Source: Mytilinidion resinicola (lineage: Eukaryota > Ascomycota > Dothideomycetes > Mytilinidiales > Mytilinidiaceae). Taken from it: a stretch of DNA of 64,000 bases. Made by a program: the position numbers and the translations under genes. The notes below the pieces were generated by a model. The model was not told the DNA's origin. It made no database searches and saw nothing but the letters and a program-made list of their open reading frames with translations. Within the stretch, counting starts at the first letter, position 1. Each line of letters opens with the position of its first letter. Shown here one piece after another: positions 45,072 through 56,159 of the stretch. The DNA lies in contig NW_022985446.1 of assembly GCF_010093595.1 (NCBI RefSeq), positions 266,161 through 330,160 of the forward strand, in the 5' to 3' direction.

Positions 45072-45079
45072 TCACGTGA
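45072..45079. promoter_or_regulatory. TCACGTGA palindrome
   Basis: Within the 10-bp palindrome GTCACGTGAC. Confidence 0.35.
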
Positions 45080-45597
45080 CTGCTATTTAAGTCCACGGTA
45101 CAACGAAGTCGATACTGCCTATCAAAGCTCTGAATAACTTCAAGCCCTTTGAAGAATAGGATGTTGTCTCCACGTACGATGATATGTCATATAGGCTCTG
45201 AGCGTCATAGCACGTGATGTGCGTGAAGCCTTCCGCCAATCGATAAGAAGACCCCTTCTCTCCACACCAACCATTCGGACATCAACTCTATCCCCATCAG
45301 CTCGCTGAACTGCTCAACAGAGTGGCTATTCATCAAGATCTTACAGCATTAATAGCAAATCTGGATCGTGCCCCTTTTGTCTCCTGGCGGTTTACTACCT
45401 AGGTACTGTCGAGTAGACCACTTTTACAGACGCTCTCTTCCTGAGCGTCAGCGTTGGATGAAAAAGCACACCCCGCCTAAGATTAGGGGGACCGGAAAAT
45501 AAGCGACATTATATACTTCCAACAGTGTATTTGACCTGAACGGAATCAATTGACATCAACTCGGAGTGCTGTAACACCAAGGAGGTAATATGAATGA

Positions 45598-45605
45598 TCA
45601 CGTGA
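45598..45605. promoter_or_regulatory. TCACGTGA palindrome
   Basis: Within the 10-bp palindrome ATCACGTGAT, about 810 bp upstream of the ATG at 46415. Confidence 0.35.
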
Positions 45606-47854
45606 TGAGCTCTTTTGTCAAGCCCTTCTATAAATCAATATTTCGAGGGCCGTGGTTGGGTATAGATATATGTACTTGAGTTGCATTCTAGCTACATTAA
45701 CTCGCTGCCCCTATTCAAGCCGTACCTTCAACATCGAGGTTTGATGCGACAGTCGCCGTTGTAGGCATGAGCCAGACTCTACTCACTGAGAGTGATAATC
45801 AGCGAACAAAGCAACAAAGAAGCGCCGAAGTAGAATTGACAAGGCACACAAAGGTTTCTGTCTCGTCTCTCCAACCAGCATTCAAATACTTTCTTTGTCC
45901 GCCATCAAAGAGAATGCAACAATCGAGTTTTTATATACTACGCTAAGGCAGACTTCAACACTACATGAAAGATTATACGAACGACTTGCGGTCACTGGCA
46001 TACTGTAGATGCCTTAATAAGATTCCGAACTTAAATCGCGTGTAGATTCAGACTGCGCGGTAATCGACGGCCCGAAGCCCGCCAACGAGACAACTTACGT
46101 TACAGCGACCTCCGCCAGGTATTCAAACCTTCACTATCTAATTGACGGCGGTATTTGACGGCGGTATTTTCTCTTTATAGACACGTCTATACCCATTATC
46201 GAGTTCACGAAACGACCCGATACCTACACTTTTCAACGACGGGTGGAGAGCCATATCCCCTGACAGCCTTCATTCACCTTCCTACGGCACGCTAGTCCGC
46301 ACTAAGGGCACGCAAAACTTTTCTCGCCTTTTCTCGCTTACCGACAGCGAGCTCTCACAGACACGTCTTTCTCCACACACCGCTACCGGTATCTCGACAC
46401 ATTCATCGCCCACTATGGCTCAAAACGGACGCGTCTTCAACATGAACACCCTTGCGGGCGTATGGGGCGCCTACCTCTACGACCCCCAAGGCGCATTACA
46501 TGCCGCACGTACAGCCGCTCTCGCTTTGCTCGCTTCACTCGGCGTATACCAGTTCCCCATCAAGGACTACTGGTCCGTCGGCGGGCAAGAGAAGCGGACG
46601 ATCGCGTACATGAACTTAACGGAGAGCTACAAGAACGAGACGGAGTCGATGTCGGACAAAGTCAAAGCGCAGTTCGACTTCGTTACGGAACAGATGAAGA
46701 ACTATACCGAGCAGAAGCTGAACTTGTCGCAACCGATCGAGGAGCAGTGGGGCGAGATCAACCGGAATAACTACCTCATACAAGAGAATTTAAATCGGCT
46801 GCAGACCGATGCGGTCCGGAATATCACGCTTGAGATGGAGGGCCGGTGGTTGGCTACTGAGAGCCGGCTGGCAACTCTGTCCAGACTCTCTGATGCTGGC
46901 ATTTGGATTATCTTCTTCATAGTCATCCTCCTCGGAGCGTTCGCAGGGGCCTGGTATAATCGGAATGTCAGGATGCAGGAGGTGGACGACAGGCTCACCG
47001 CACAGATTGAGCAGCTGGGTGCTGATATCGAGAGGAAGAGAGACGGATGGACATATCGGGCCATTCGAGATCTGTTTAGCGACCCGGGCGACGATGATAA
47101 AAGCAACGACGAAGACGGCGATGATAACACGCCCGCGAAACATTACGGCGCCGCGAAACGCAGGGAGCTTCGAGAATTGCGCCGGATTGTCTATCGCAGG
47201 ATCGACCGTAGGGCCCACAGAGTAGTACAGCCTGCCGTGGCTAAGGCAGAGACCTTTGGGGATGAGTTGAAAAGGAGGATAAACGCTCTCGAGGATGACT
47301 TTATGGACGATGCCCAAGGGATTGAGCATCCCATGACCCATACCAACCAGCTCTGGATAGATCTTGAGAAGGAACGCAAAGCACGACAGGCCTTGGAGGC
47401 AAGGTTGGACGCACTTACGCAACACGGTGGAGTCCAAGCAACTTCGAATCATACGGACACGGGAGATGACGTCTCGAATGAGGCCGGATCTGAGAAGTAC
47501 TTGACCGAGGAGCAAGCCACCGAGCTCTTTGGCAGGCTGAATGCGGCCGCGGGAACCACACAAGCCCAACAGTCGCTGGAAGTCGGTCAGACGACCGATG
47601 AGCTTCAACGAGAGATCGCAGAAGCCATGGAGGATCACAAAGACTCAAAGACATCCGCCGTCAATCCCCAAGACTTCGACTTGCGTATCACCAAGCTAGA
47701 GAAGAAGGTCCAAGAGGTCGATTCAGGCAGACGCGAACCAACCAAGACGACCTCTGAAAAGACTGTCACTGTCCTGGAGACCAGCAATTTCGTCGGCAAA
47801 TCCGAGTTGAATGAGCTCAGGAAGGAGTTTAAGGAAAAGCTCGAGAACCTCAAG

Positions 47855-48076
47855 TCATGTAATTGCAAGACGCCAACGACCTTGGAAAACACTCTCTCTG
47901 CCGACAATAGTCAAGTCAGCGTGTCGGAATTCGAGGAACTCAAGGAGAAGTTTGAGAACTTTAAGTCATGCAACGGCGAGACCCCGACTGTCTTAGAAAA
48001 CGCTAGCCCAGCCGATATCAGTCAGATCAGCGCGTCTGAATTCGCCGAACTCAAGCAGAAGGTAGAGGACATCAAG
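47855..48076 (+). repeat. Two in-frame 111-bp coding repeats
   Basis: Encodes two copies of a 37-residue unit, each beginning S-C-N-C or S-C-N-G; a partial third copy ends the host exon just before the transposon. Confidence 0.8.
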
Positions 48077-48090
48077 CCATGTCACTGTAG

Positions 48091-48098
48091 CTCCCAAC
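48091..48098 (+). repeat. Target site duplication, left copy (CTCCCAAC)
   Basis: Identical to 50924-50931. Eight bases is the length made by hAT transposases. Confidence 0.93.
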
Positions 48099-48120
48099 CA
48101 GAGTGGGGAACAATCAACTT
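48099..48120 (+). repeat. hAT terminal inverted repeat, left
   Basis: Begins CAGAGTGGGGAACAATCAA. Matches the right end apart from extra ATCA copies there. Confidence 0.9.
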
Positions 48121-48393
48121 AAGTTGATAGATTGATTGATTTGATTTGGTTCAACCAAATCAATCAATCAATCCGAAGAGGTGGATTTTATCAATCAAAT
48201 CAACTTCAAGGCATCAAATTGATTGATTTGATTGGTTTGATTGATTCCTATTTGCGGAGCGTAGATAGAGTATCCTATAGAGAGCCCACCTAGCAGAAGT
48301 GCTTACTAAGCAGTCTCCTAACCCTGATTTTCATCCTAACTCACATCAACGCGTCCAACACCATACCACCTCTGTACAATATCACACCCAGCA

Positions 48394-50728
48394 ATGAATC
48401 AGAACCTTCAGAACGTACAGCAGGAAGTTATCGCACGCGCAAATCGAAAGAAACCTCCCCGTAAGGTTAATTCTATGCGCGCCGAAGTCAACACGAATGA
48501 ACACGTCGAAACACCTGCCACGAACGACGACGANNNNNNNNNNNNNNNNNNNNNNNNNNNNNNNNNNNNNNNNNNNNNNNNNNNNNNNNNNNNNNNNNNN
48601 NNNNNNNNNNNNNNNNNNNNNNNNNNNNNNNNNNNNNNNNNNNNNNNNNNNNNNNNNNNNNNNNNNNNNNNNNNNNNNNNNNNNNNNNNNNNNNNNNNNN
48701 NNNNNNNNNNNNNNNNNNNNNNNNNNNNNNNNNNNNNNNNNNNNNNNNNNNNNNNNNNNNNNNNNNNNNNNNNNNNNNNNNNNNNNNNNNNNNNNNNNNN
48801 NNNNNNNNNNNNNNNNNNNNNNNNNNNNNNNNNNNNNNNNNNNNNNNNNNNNNNNNNNNNNNNNNNNNNNNNNNNNNNNNNNNNNNNNNNNNNNNNNNNN
48901 NNNNNNNNNNNNNNNNNNNNNNNNNNNNNNNNNNNNNNNNNNNNNNNNNNNNNNNNNNNNNNNNNNNNNNNNNNNNNNNNNNNNNNNNNNNNNNNNNNNN
49001 NNNNNNNNNNNNNNNNNNNNNNNNNNNNNNNNNNNNNNNNNNNNNNNNNNNNNNNNNNNNNNNNNNNNNNNNNNNNNNNNNNNNNNNNNNNNNNNNNNNN
49101 NNNNNNNNNNNNNNNNNNNNNNNNNNNNNNNNNNNNNNNNNNNNNNNNNNNNNNNNNNNNNNNNNNNNNNNNNNNNNNNNNNNNNNNNNNNNNNNNNNNN
49201 NNNNNNNNNNNNNNNNNNNNNNNNNNNNNNNNNNNNNNNNNNNNNNNNNNNNNNNNNNNNNNNNNNNNNNNNNNNNNNNNNNNNNNNNNNNNNNNNNNNN
49301 NNNNNNNNNNNNNNNNNNNNNNNNNNNNNNNNNNNNNNNNNNNNNNNNNNNNNNNNNNNNNNNNNNNNNNNNNNNNNNNNNNNNNNNNNNNNNNNNNNNN
49401 NNNNNNNNNNNNNNNNNNNNNNNNNNNNNNNNNNNNNNNNNNNNNNNNNNNNNNNNNNNNNNNNNNNNNNNNNNNNNNNNNNNNNNNNNNNNNNNNNNNN
49501 NNNNNNNNAGTAGAGGAAAGCCGGGCCTATTAGGGTGCTATTTAATATTATATTATCTATTAGCGCCTTTTTATAAGCCCGAGAGCTGTTTATTAAGCTG
49601 CAGGCAGAAAACTTAAAGCACTATAATAAATCTTATAAACTAAAGAAGCTTATTAAGCCTATTAGAACTTAGTAGAACTTTTACTATAATTGCTTTAAGC
49701 GCGCCTATAAGCTCTAAGGCCCTTTTAACGCGTATATATATATAAAGCTTAAGAAATACAATATTAAAGCAGTATCTTAGCACAAAAATATAAAAAAGGA
49801 GAAACCGCAGTACTTTATTAAGGAGCAAAGGCTAAATACAGGTAATTAGGCAACAATTATAGAGTATAAGCAGCTGCTTAAGCTGTTTAAAAATGCAATA
49901 ATATAGCTATAGGGCAGAGGTTTAGCTAGTAGCTATAGAGCTATTTAGGAAGTTCTTATTATATTTAAATAGCTACTTTTAGCTTTTAAAAAGCAGAAGA
50001 AGAGGCTTAAGGCTATTAACTATAAGAATTTAAATACACCTAAAAATTACTTAGTTATTAATATTAACACCGCCTATAAAAAGCTTGCGGATTACTATAG
50101 GAAAATAGAAGACACCTTTATCTATTTTACAGCTATAATACTTTATCTAGTATATAAACATGCGCTTAAGGGGCTATAGAAGGTGCTAAAGGATTATAAT
50201 ATAAAGCGCGATAGGCTATATCTATATAAGAACTGGCTTTTAAATAGCTATAGCTCCTTCCGGCTGCTGTGGCAGGTATATAAGGATAAGGTGGCTGCAA
50301 AGGCTGCTGGCGCAGTATCTCCTACCTTATCTCCTAATATAAGGCCTGCAAAACGCCGTTGAACAAGCCCTATAAACGACCGAGCAGACTTCCTTAGGAA
50401 CTCTATAGAGGAGGGCAAGCAGGAGATGGAGGAAACTGTTAACGACGAGTACAAGAGGTGGAAGCGCGAGCTAACTCTGAAACAGGACAACCCACTAGCG
50501 AAGGACCCTATTTAGTACTAGGTTATCACAAGAGATCGCTATTCTATTCTAGGCCAGCTAGCCCTTGATATCTACTCCATCCCAGCCTCCTCAGCTAATT
50601 GTGAGAGAATTTTCAGCGAACTTGGCGATCTCCTGGGCGTACGACGCCTTAATATAAAGCCTGAGTTACTTAGTGCTCTGCAATCTATACGCTCCTGGCG
50701 TCGAATTGGCATCAAACCTCCTAAGTAG
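48394..50728 (+). pseudogene. hAT transposase, inactivated by RIP-like mutation
   Basis: An ATG at 48394 opens a frame that enters the N gap. After the gap, one frame from about 49620 to 50728 reads as a hAT transposase interrupted by many TAG/TAA codons: N-F-Y-Y-N-C-F-K-R-A-Y-K-L, L-V-I-N-I-N-T-A-Y-K-K-L, D-R-L-Y-L-Y-K-N-W-L, and finally the dimerisation motif S-I-P-A-S-S-A-N-C-E-R-I-F-S with G-V-R-R-L-N-I and L-Q-S-I-R-S-W. Near 50513 two TAG codons lie where Gln and Trp would be expected (D-P-I-x-Y-x-V). All are C-to-T or G-to-A type. No functional product is possible. Confidence 0.85.
48534..49508. other. Assembly gap of 975 N
   Basis: Unknown bases inside the transposon. Open frames reported across it are artefacts. 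Confidence 0.99.
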
Positions 50729-50893
50729 TAATCAACTTATCAATCAATCTATCAATCAAACCAATCAATTCAACTTGGGGGTCAAAAAGTATCAATCTCA
50801 TCAACTCAACTTGAGCATCTCAGAAATTAATCAAATCAAATCAAATCAATCACAGCCTGTTCAACGAAGCAATCAATCAACTTGGAGACGTCA

Positions 50894-50923
50894 AAGTTGA
50901 TTGATTGATTGATCCCCACTCTG
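50894..50923 (-). repeat. hAT terminal inverted repeat, right
   Basis: Ends ...GATCCCCACTCTG, the inverse of the left end. Confidence 0.9.
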
Positions 50924-50931
50924 CTCCCAAC
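50924..50931 (+). repeat. Target site duplication, right copy (CTCCCAAC)
   Basis: Identical to 48091-48098. Confidence 0.93.
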
Positions 50932-52922
50932 AACCTTTGCCTAAGAAACCGGAAGAGAACGATGACTTGTATGACGATCCGGAACTGACAAGGAACGAGA
51001 TGATTGCGGCTCGGAAAATGGCGAAGGCCGCCATGGCGAAGGCTGATACTACTAACGAGCTTATTGAAGCTCTAGAGGGCCGCGTTGATGGGTTGTTTGA
51101 AGGAGAGGAGTTCTCGAACTTGGTTAGTGGTATCGTGACAAGCATGGGTTTTACCTCTTCTACTGCAGAGACTAGTGTCGAAGCCCCAATTGGGGATAAG
51201 CCCGATGATGCCGAGATCGAGAAGAATGGCCACCAGAACGATGAGCAGGTTGGCACAGAAGTTAAGCCATCTGGACGTAACCCATTTGCTCAGACCATTT
51301 CAGTACCACCACAAGGAGGGTTCTTCTCCACTGGGGCCAAGGCATCCAAAACAACTTCAGTCCTCAAGCCATCCGCGACTACGTTCACTCCACGGTCACC
51401 CGCATTCACGTTTGGGGTACCCAGCCCAGGATCTAAGCCCATCTCCACGGCCGGGATATTCAACCCTTTTTCTAGTCAGCCGACGACCCCTACCACACGA
51501 ACTGGCAACCTCGACTCGCCCAAGAGTGAGTTTTTCGGAGGCACAAAACCGGTGATCGGGAACGCACACCAAGCAGGGAACATTTTCGGCCATTTGGTAA
51601 AGCCGGTGCAGTCTGATACCGAGACTTCGAGCGAGAGCGAGGAGAGCAGTGTATCTAGTGACGGCAAGCCCGAAGCGCTTGGTAGTGGTTTGTCCTCTAT
51701 GAAGAAGCCAGATACCAAGCCCTCGAGCGAACGGGGTGTTACTTCGGGCAAGAAGAAGCCCAACAGACCTGACAGTGTTGACAGAAGCCAGTCAAAGCAG
51801 TCAAATGGTAGTCAACCGCCCAAAAATAAGGTACAGGATCGCAAGCCAACCATTATCGAAGACCAGAAAATTGAGGGATTAGAGATGACCGATAAGATGA
51901 GGGCTGCTCAAGAGAAGTTGGCCAGAGCGAGGGCTATAGAAAAAGCCCAAGATCAGGCTCACAAGAAACAGGGTGGAATGGGGGTCAGTAAATACAGCAC
52001 TACACCCAAGACGACGACGGCTATTCCTCCTACGAATCCTACCTCTTCGGCCGGCGGAGAACCGACAGGCCAAGATGAAGAGGTGATAGAGGGTATGGAC
52101 GATTTTACCCAAGAAGAACTCGATGACCTTCATCTCCACGATCCAGATAGGTATTACCGGCTCATTGGGCAACGTCGCGAAGTGATGAAGGCCGACAACA
52201 AGAAAGATCTGGAACAACATGGGGGGATAGTCAATGGTCGAAAGAGAATCGAGGCCTATGAGGGGAAAATCGAATTCCCAAAGGCTGGTAGACAGGGTTA
52301 CTGTACGAACGGTGGAGAGTGCAAGCTCGTCTCAAAAGGCTGCCCAAACAGGCATTGCGAAGACTACTGTGGCGTCGACAAAGACGGGAAGAAGTATAAG
52401 GAAGCGAAAGATTGCCAGGACATGTTGTGCGTCAAGTATCATCCGGGTAAAGATGGGCACATCTTGAGGGATGCCGCTCAAAGGAGGGCTGCTTCTCAGA
52501 GTGCTGCTCAGAACACCACTCAGCCAGGTTCCAAGCCCCCGAGCGACGGAAATAGTACATCAAGCGGGATGATTACCACACTTTCTACAGGTAAGTCTTG
52601 GGTTGATCAGATGGACGACGACGCAGAAATCGAAAGAGAGCAAGCGGCTAAACTACAGGCAGTTAAAGTACAGGCGGCCAAGAATCAAAGCTCTCCGCGT
52701 CCTCCTCAGCCTGCTCCTGCGCCAACCACCCGGCCTACCCCTAACGGCTCCTCCAATGCTCGGGCGTTCCGGGCACCAGACGCCAAAGGCTTCTGTACGA
52801 ATGGTGGCGAGTGTAGGATTCCAAAGTGTCCGAACAAGCACTCCACAACCGAGTGCAGGTATAAGAGCAGTTGTAGGAACCCAGCATGCTCTTTCTTGCA
52901 CAGGGGAGGTGGCAGCAGGTAG
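50932..52922 (+). pseudogene. 3' part of the hAT-split gene (disordered region and Cys/His fingers)
   Basis: Continues the host frame directly after the right target duplication (P-L-P-K-K-P-E-E-N) and ends at 52922; with the 5' part it would total 1224 residues. It holds an acidic/Ala-rich helix, a Ser/Pro/Phe-Gly-containing disordered region (A-F-T-F-G-V-P-S-P-G, I-F-N-P-F-S), a coiled coil near M-T-D-K-M-R-A-A-Q-E-K-L-A-R-A, and two related Cys/His fingers, each starting G-Y/F-C-T-N-G-G-E-C (about 52290-52450 and 52790-52910). The last has C-R-N-P-A-C-S-F-L-H, a CCCH-like end suggesting nucleic-acid or protein binding. It is translated only if a product starts at an internal ATG. I do not know the family. 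Confidence 0.75.
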
Positions 52923-54079
52923 TAGTAAATTCAAGAAGACTGGAAAGCCTCCTCGTCGGAGGTAAAGAAGAAGAAATGACGGAAAAGAAGAAGTATCGAC
53001 AAGAGGAGAAGAGACAGTTGTGGCATGTTTTCAAGTAATAGCGTTTAGTGTATATTCATTTGATTCTTTCTATAGCGATGTGGCCCCTTGATGTCTGATT
53101 TGTATCACGCAATGGTGCAAGGCAGATGAGTCTTTGGTGAGCTTTTGCCTTTTTGTTGCTTGTTTTGATATTGTGAAGCGATGGTGTTGGGGTGTTGTGC
53201 AGCTAAACTAGACTATACCCGAGAATACGATGCGAAAACTTCTGAGCAGATTCTTGACATTCTTGTGACACTGAGATCTTGAGGGTTTGATCTAGTCGCT
53301 TCTGGTTGTCGTTCTGGTAGACTTCTCATAGACGGACATATCACTGCTCCGGCTCCACTCTTGCTCGCTGGACAGCACTGTAAGGAGTACCCCAGCCAGC
53401 AGTTATCAACTCCGCCAAAGGCAACTCTGATTTTCACTGCGCTAGGCTTTACATGCGTGTTTGCAGTAACTCTAGCCTTACAGTGTTTAGGTAGACGGAT
53501 ATATCACTATTCCGGCTTCACTCTTGCTCGCTCGACACTGCTGTAAGGAGTACCCCAGCTAGCAGTTCTTAACTCCGCCAAAGGTAACTCTGATTTTCAC
53601 TGCGTTAGGCTTTACATCTGTATTTAAAGTAGCTCTGGCCTTATAATGTTTAGGTAGACGGATATATCGCTGCTCCGGCTCCACTCTTGCTCGCTGGACA
53701 GCACTGTAAGGAGTACCCCAGCCAGCAGTTATTAACTCCGCCAAAGGCAACTCTGATTTTCACTACGTTAGCCCTTACATGCGTGTTTGGAAATTTGAGA
53801 GCCTATCGGGGTACCCCAAGAAGTTGCAGGGAGTACCAAAAACTTATGTCTTGGTGCTGTACCATTTGAAGACAGCCGACAATGTCAAAAGCCTGACTCG
53901 CAAGCAGCCCCAAGGTGACCTTAACATCCTAAGATCTATAGCGAATGACGTCAGGAAAGTGATAAATTCACTCCACGAATCGTTTGACTATAATAGGTCT
54001 TTAACGCTTTACACCACCGCTTCAACTTCTCATAACCTCCAAACTTTGACTCCCCAAACTCTTACCCGCACCCTGCATA
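52923..54079. other. Intergenic region with 162-bp tandem repeats
   Basis: No gene is supported. Small ORFs at 53361, 53559 and 53687 recur only because the DNA is repeated. Confidence 0.6.
53329..53790. repeat. Three tandem copies of a ~162-bp unit
   Basis: Copies start at about 53329, 53491 and 53653, the third being shortened. Each runs from a TAGACGGA(T/C)ATATC start through CTCTTGCTCGCT and AAGGAGTACCCCAGC to an ACTCCGCCAAAGG segment. Copies differ by scattered substitutions, mostly transitions. Confidence 0.85.
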
Positions 54080-55290
54080 ATGGCGCCTCCACCATCGACC
54101 AGCCCAGATCCCGAGCCAGATACTAAGGCGTAAACAAAGGTTCACTCACCCCCTACCTAAGCAGCTACTAACACGAGCACAGCGTCCACCCGGTCGTGAG
54201 CGAGCAGGACCAATCCGCCCCCTCCACTCTCCTCAACCGCCTCACTCTCTCCGATGAAGACGCAGCCGCAAAGCCGGACGAAGAGCAATCGACCCATGCG
54301 TCTCCAGTGGATAATCTCCACTCGGCCCTCAACTACGTCCGCGACCTCCCAGCTACACCAGCCGCCGACTCGAACCAAGTTCACCAGCAGCCATGCTCCC
54401 ACCCAACCCAATTCGGTGGCATCTGCCTCTACTGCAGCGCTAACACTCGCCTGCCTACCGCCTCCGACCACTCAACCCCAAGGAACACCCCCGAAGTCAT
54501 CGATCCGGAGCCCCAGGTCCGCTCTGCCCGTCTCCGCGGCATCACGCGCCAGGGACCCCTCCCACCCGGCTTCGACCCTGCATCTCTAACCCGCACCGAA
54601 GCGCGCGAGCTCGTGGACATCCGATTTGGCCGCCTCATCGCGGGCCTAGGGCACGACGCGTTCAAAGAAGCATTGCAACACACGGAAGACGGGGACGCGC
54701 ACGCGGCCATGATCGGGTACAAGGCGCAAGAGATCCTCCGGGAGCGCATCGTCGACGAGATTCTGGGGGTAGAGTTGGAAGACGGGTCCGTGATACGTCG
54801 TCTGGCTGAAAACCGGCGGGCTGGCGCGCCGCCGGCTGTAGAGGGCCCCGGGCCCTTTGATCGACTGCGCGAGGTGGATAGGCAGCGCCTGCGGGAGCTT
54901 GAGGAGCGGGAGCGCGGTGGGGGGTTTGCGGGCTCTGAGAGGCTGGAGATGAGTATGCTGAGGGCAAGGGATTTGAGGGATCGGCTTTTCCCGGTGGGTG
55001 GTGGGGGTGGAGGTGGTGAGTTAGCTTGTGTATCAATACGAAGGGTGAGGGGGAGTACTGACAATGGGTTAGCACCTACACAGCCCGCTCGTTCGACGAT
55101 GGGCCCTTCGCCGCCGCGTCTCTGCCCTATTTGCAAGAAGTTGAAATCACTCCGTGCTTGCAGCGGTTGCAGGACCATCTCCTATTGCTCGACGAAGTGC
55201 CAGCGTGTGGACTGGGCGCGCCATAAACAGCATTGCTGCCGTGCCCGCGCTGGCGAAAAGGAGAATGCGGTGGTTGAGGGAGATGAGTAG
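54080..55290 (+). CDS. MYND-type zinc-finger protein
   Basis: Three exons (54080-54129, 54183-55015, 55073-55290) give 366 residues. The first intron has a CTAAC branch; joining it supplies an ATG start for a frame that otherwise begins with GTG. The second predicted intron (57 bp, GTGAGT, TACTGAC branch) is a multiple of three, so a retained form adding 19 residues is possible. The C-terminal MYND finger reads C-P-I-C, then C-S-G-C, Y-C-S-T-K-C-Q, D-W-A-R-H-K-Q-H-C, with all seven Cys and the His in place. A central helical region (about residues 140-230) is rich in Glu/Arg, and the N-terminus is disordered with a C-S-H...C-L-Y-C group. MYND fingers bind proline-rich partners; no enzymatic domain is seen. 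Confidence 0.82.
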
Positions 55291-56159
55291 GTCGGAAGTT
55301 TCTTTTCTCTGATCAGACGGTGCGACTTCTCTTCTAGTACCCCTTGCTGCGGGTGGAGCGTCTGTCTCATATTTTGGCCAACGAATGAGGTTTCGATCGA
55401 ACGTATGATTTCGGTAAATGACTAAGGTTTGGACACTCTGAAAGAATCCGTTCTGCTTGGGAATCTTCTTTATCACTTGGAGACCTCCCCGGTGGGCTGG
55501 TTGAAGTGTAAAATAAATCAGGAGTATTGGAAAACCCGAACCTAGATCTTGTCGTGAAGACTTACAGTTGTGTGACTATCTGGAGCCCTAAATAGTTATG
55601 GTCTTCTTGAGCGAGCTTTGTGAGTATCAGACATGCCCGCGACAGAAGAGGTTATACTTTGGAATAGGATATCCGTCGCGTTTAGCAAGTAACCTGAATT
55701 CAGGAAGATACGAAGTGAAGGCTAGGTAGGAATGCAATCCGATTTACCACTCCCATTGCATCTCTAATGGCAGTTAGGTGTCATTTGCTTAATTCCTTCG
55801 CTACACTAAGTCTTGAATTAGGAAGGTCATAGTCGAGTGTACAATTCACGATTTTTACGCTAAATCTTGAAAGGTTTTGAGATGCTTTCATATGACCCTA
55901 CGACAACACGATCCAGCAAGGTAGCTCTTGAGCAGTATACCATCTCGACCGAAATGAGGCTAGTATGGAAGCCTTGCCGGACCCCAGAAGTAGTGGATGA
56001 CTCGTTTCCCTAGGTATAACCCGTTATCCAGGTCCCTTACGTCCCCTTTGACCGGCATGAAAAACCCGGCTTGTACTCGGCAGCCTCTCATCTCCCCTGA
56101 ACCTTTTATTTTGCAAAGACAAGAAGAAGGAGCTCTAGAGGCGAATCCTACTTACGATT
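55291..56159. other. Intergenic region
   Basis: Between the MYND gene and the decayed kinase. Nothing is recognised. Confidence 0.5.

Larger units (their letters stand above)
44802..46414. other. Long intergenic region
   Basis: 1.6 kb with no supported gene. It holds two TCACGTGA palindromes (45072-45079, 45598-45605) and a short tandem duplication of TGACGGCGGTATTT around 46143-46170. Its right part is the promoter of the interrupted gene at 46415. Confidence 0.5.
46415..48098 (+). pseudogene. 5' part of a gene split by a hAT element (TM and coiled-coil region)
   Basis: Open from ATG 46415 into the transposon, where it stops at 48127. The host part encodes 561 residues. It has an N-terminal region with a hydrophobic stretch (residues about 28-46), many Asn-x-Ser/Thr sites (for example Y-M-N-L-T, N-Y-T), and a clear membrane helix at about 167-187 (G-I-W-I-I-F-F-I-V-I-L-L-G-A-F). 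A long charged, coiled-coil-like region follows. Residues 481-554 are two copies of a 37-residue unit (S-C-N-C/G start, E-F-x-E-L-K end). The glycosylation sites before the helix and charged coils after it fit a single-pass membrane protein with a cytoplasmic tail, if the first hydrophobic stretch is a signal or second anchor. The continuation is at 50932-52922; the two parts are in frame across the insertion. Confidence 0.8.
48099..50923 (+). mobile_element. hAT-family DNA transposon inserted in a host gene
   Basis: The element is bounded by inverted ends beginning CAGAGTGGGGA (left 48099-48120; right, inverted, about 50894-50923) and flanked by a perfect 8-bp duplication. Subterminal regions (48121-48246 and 50731-50893) are crowded with TGATTGATT/AATCAATCA words in both orientations, as expected for transposase binding. 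The coding region ends in a hAT dimerisation domain. Total length as assembled is 2825 bp, but 975 of these are N. The middle is very AT-rich and full of stops, while the two ends are not. The transposase is dead, so any movement would need a helper. Confidence 0.95.

Noticed and set aside
46790..47638. 282-codon minus-strand ORF
   Set aside because: Antisense to the interrupted host gene, without domain evidence.
48394..49533. 379-codon ORF across the N gap
   Set aside because: Most of it is unknown bases; its length carries no information beyond the first 46 codons.
53559..53750. Minus-strand ORF inside the 162-bp repeats
   Set aside because: It is not kept open across repeat copies, and a frame that appears only through duplication is not evidence for a gene.
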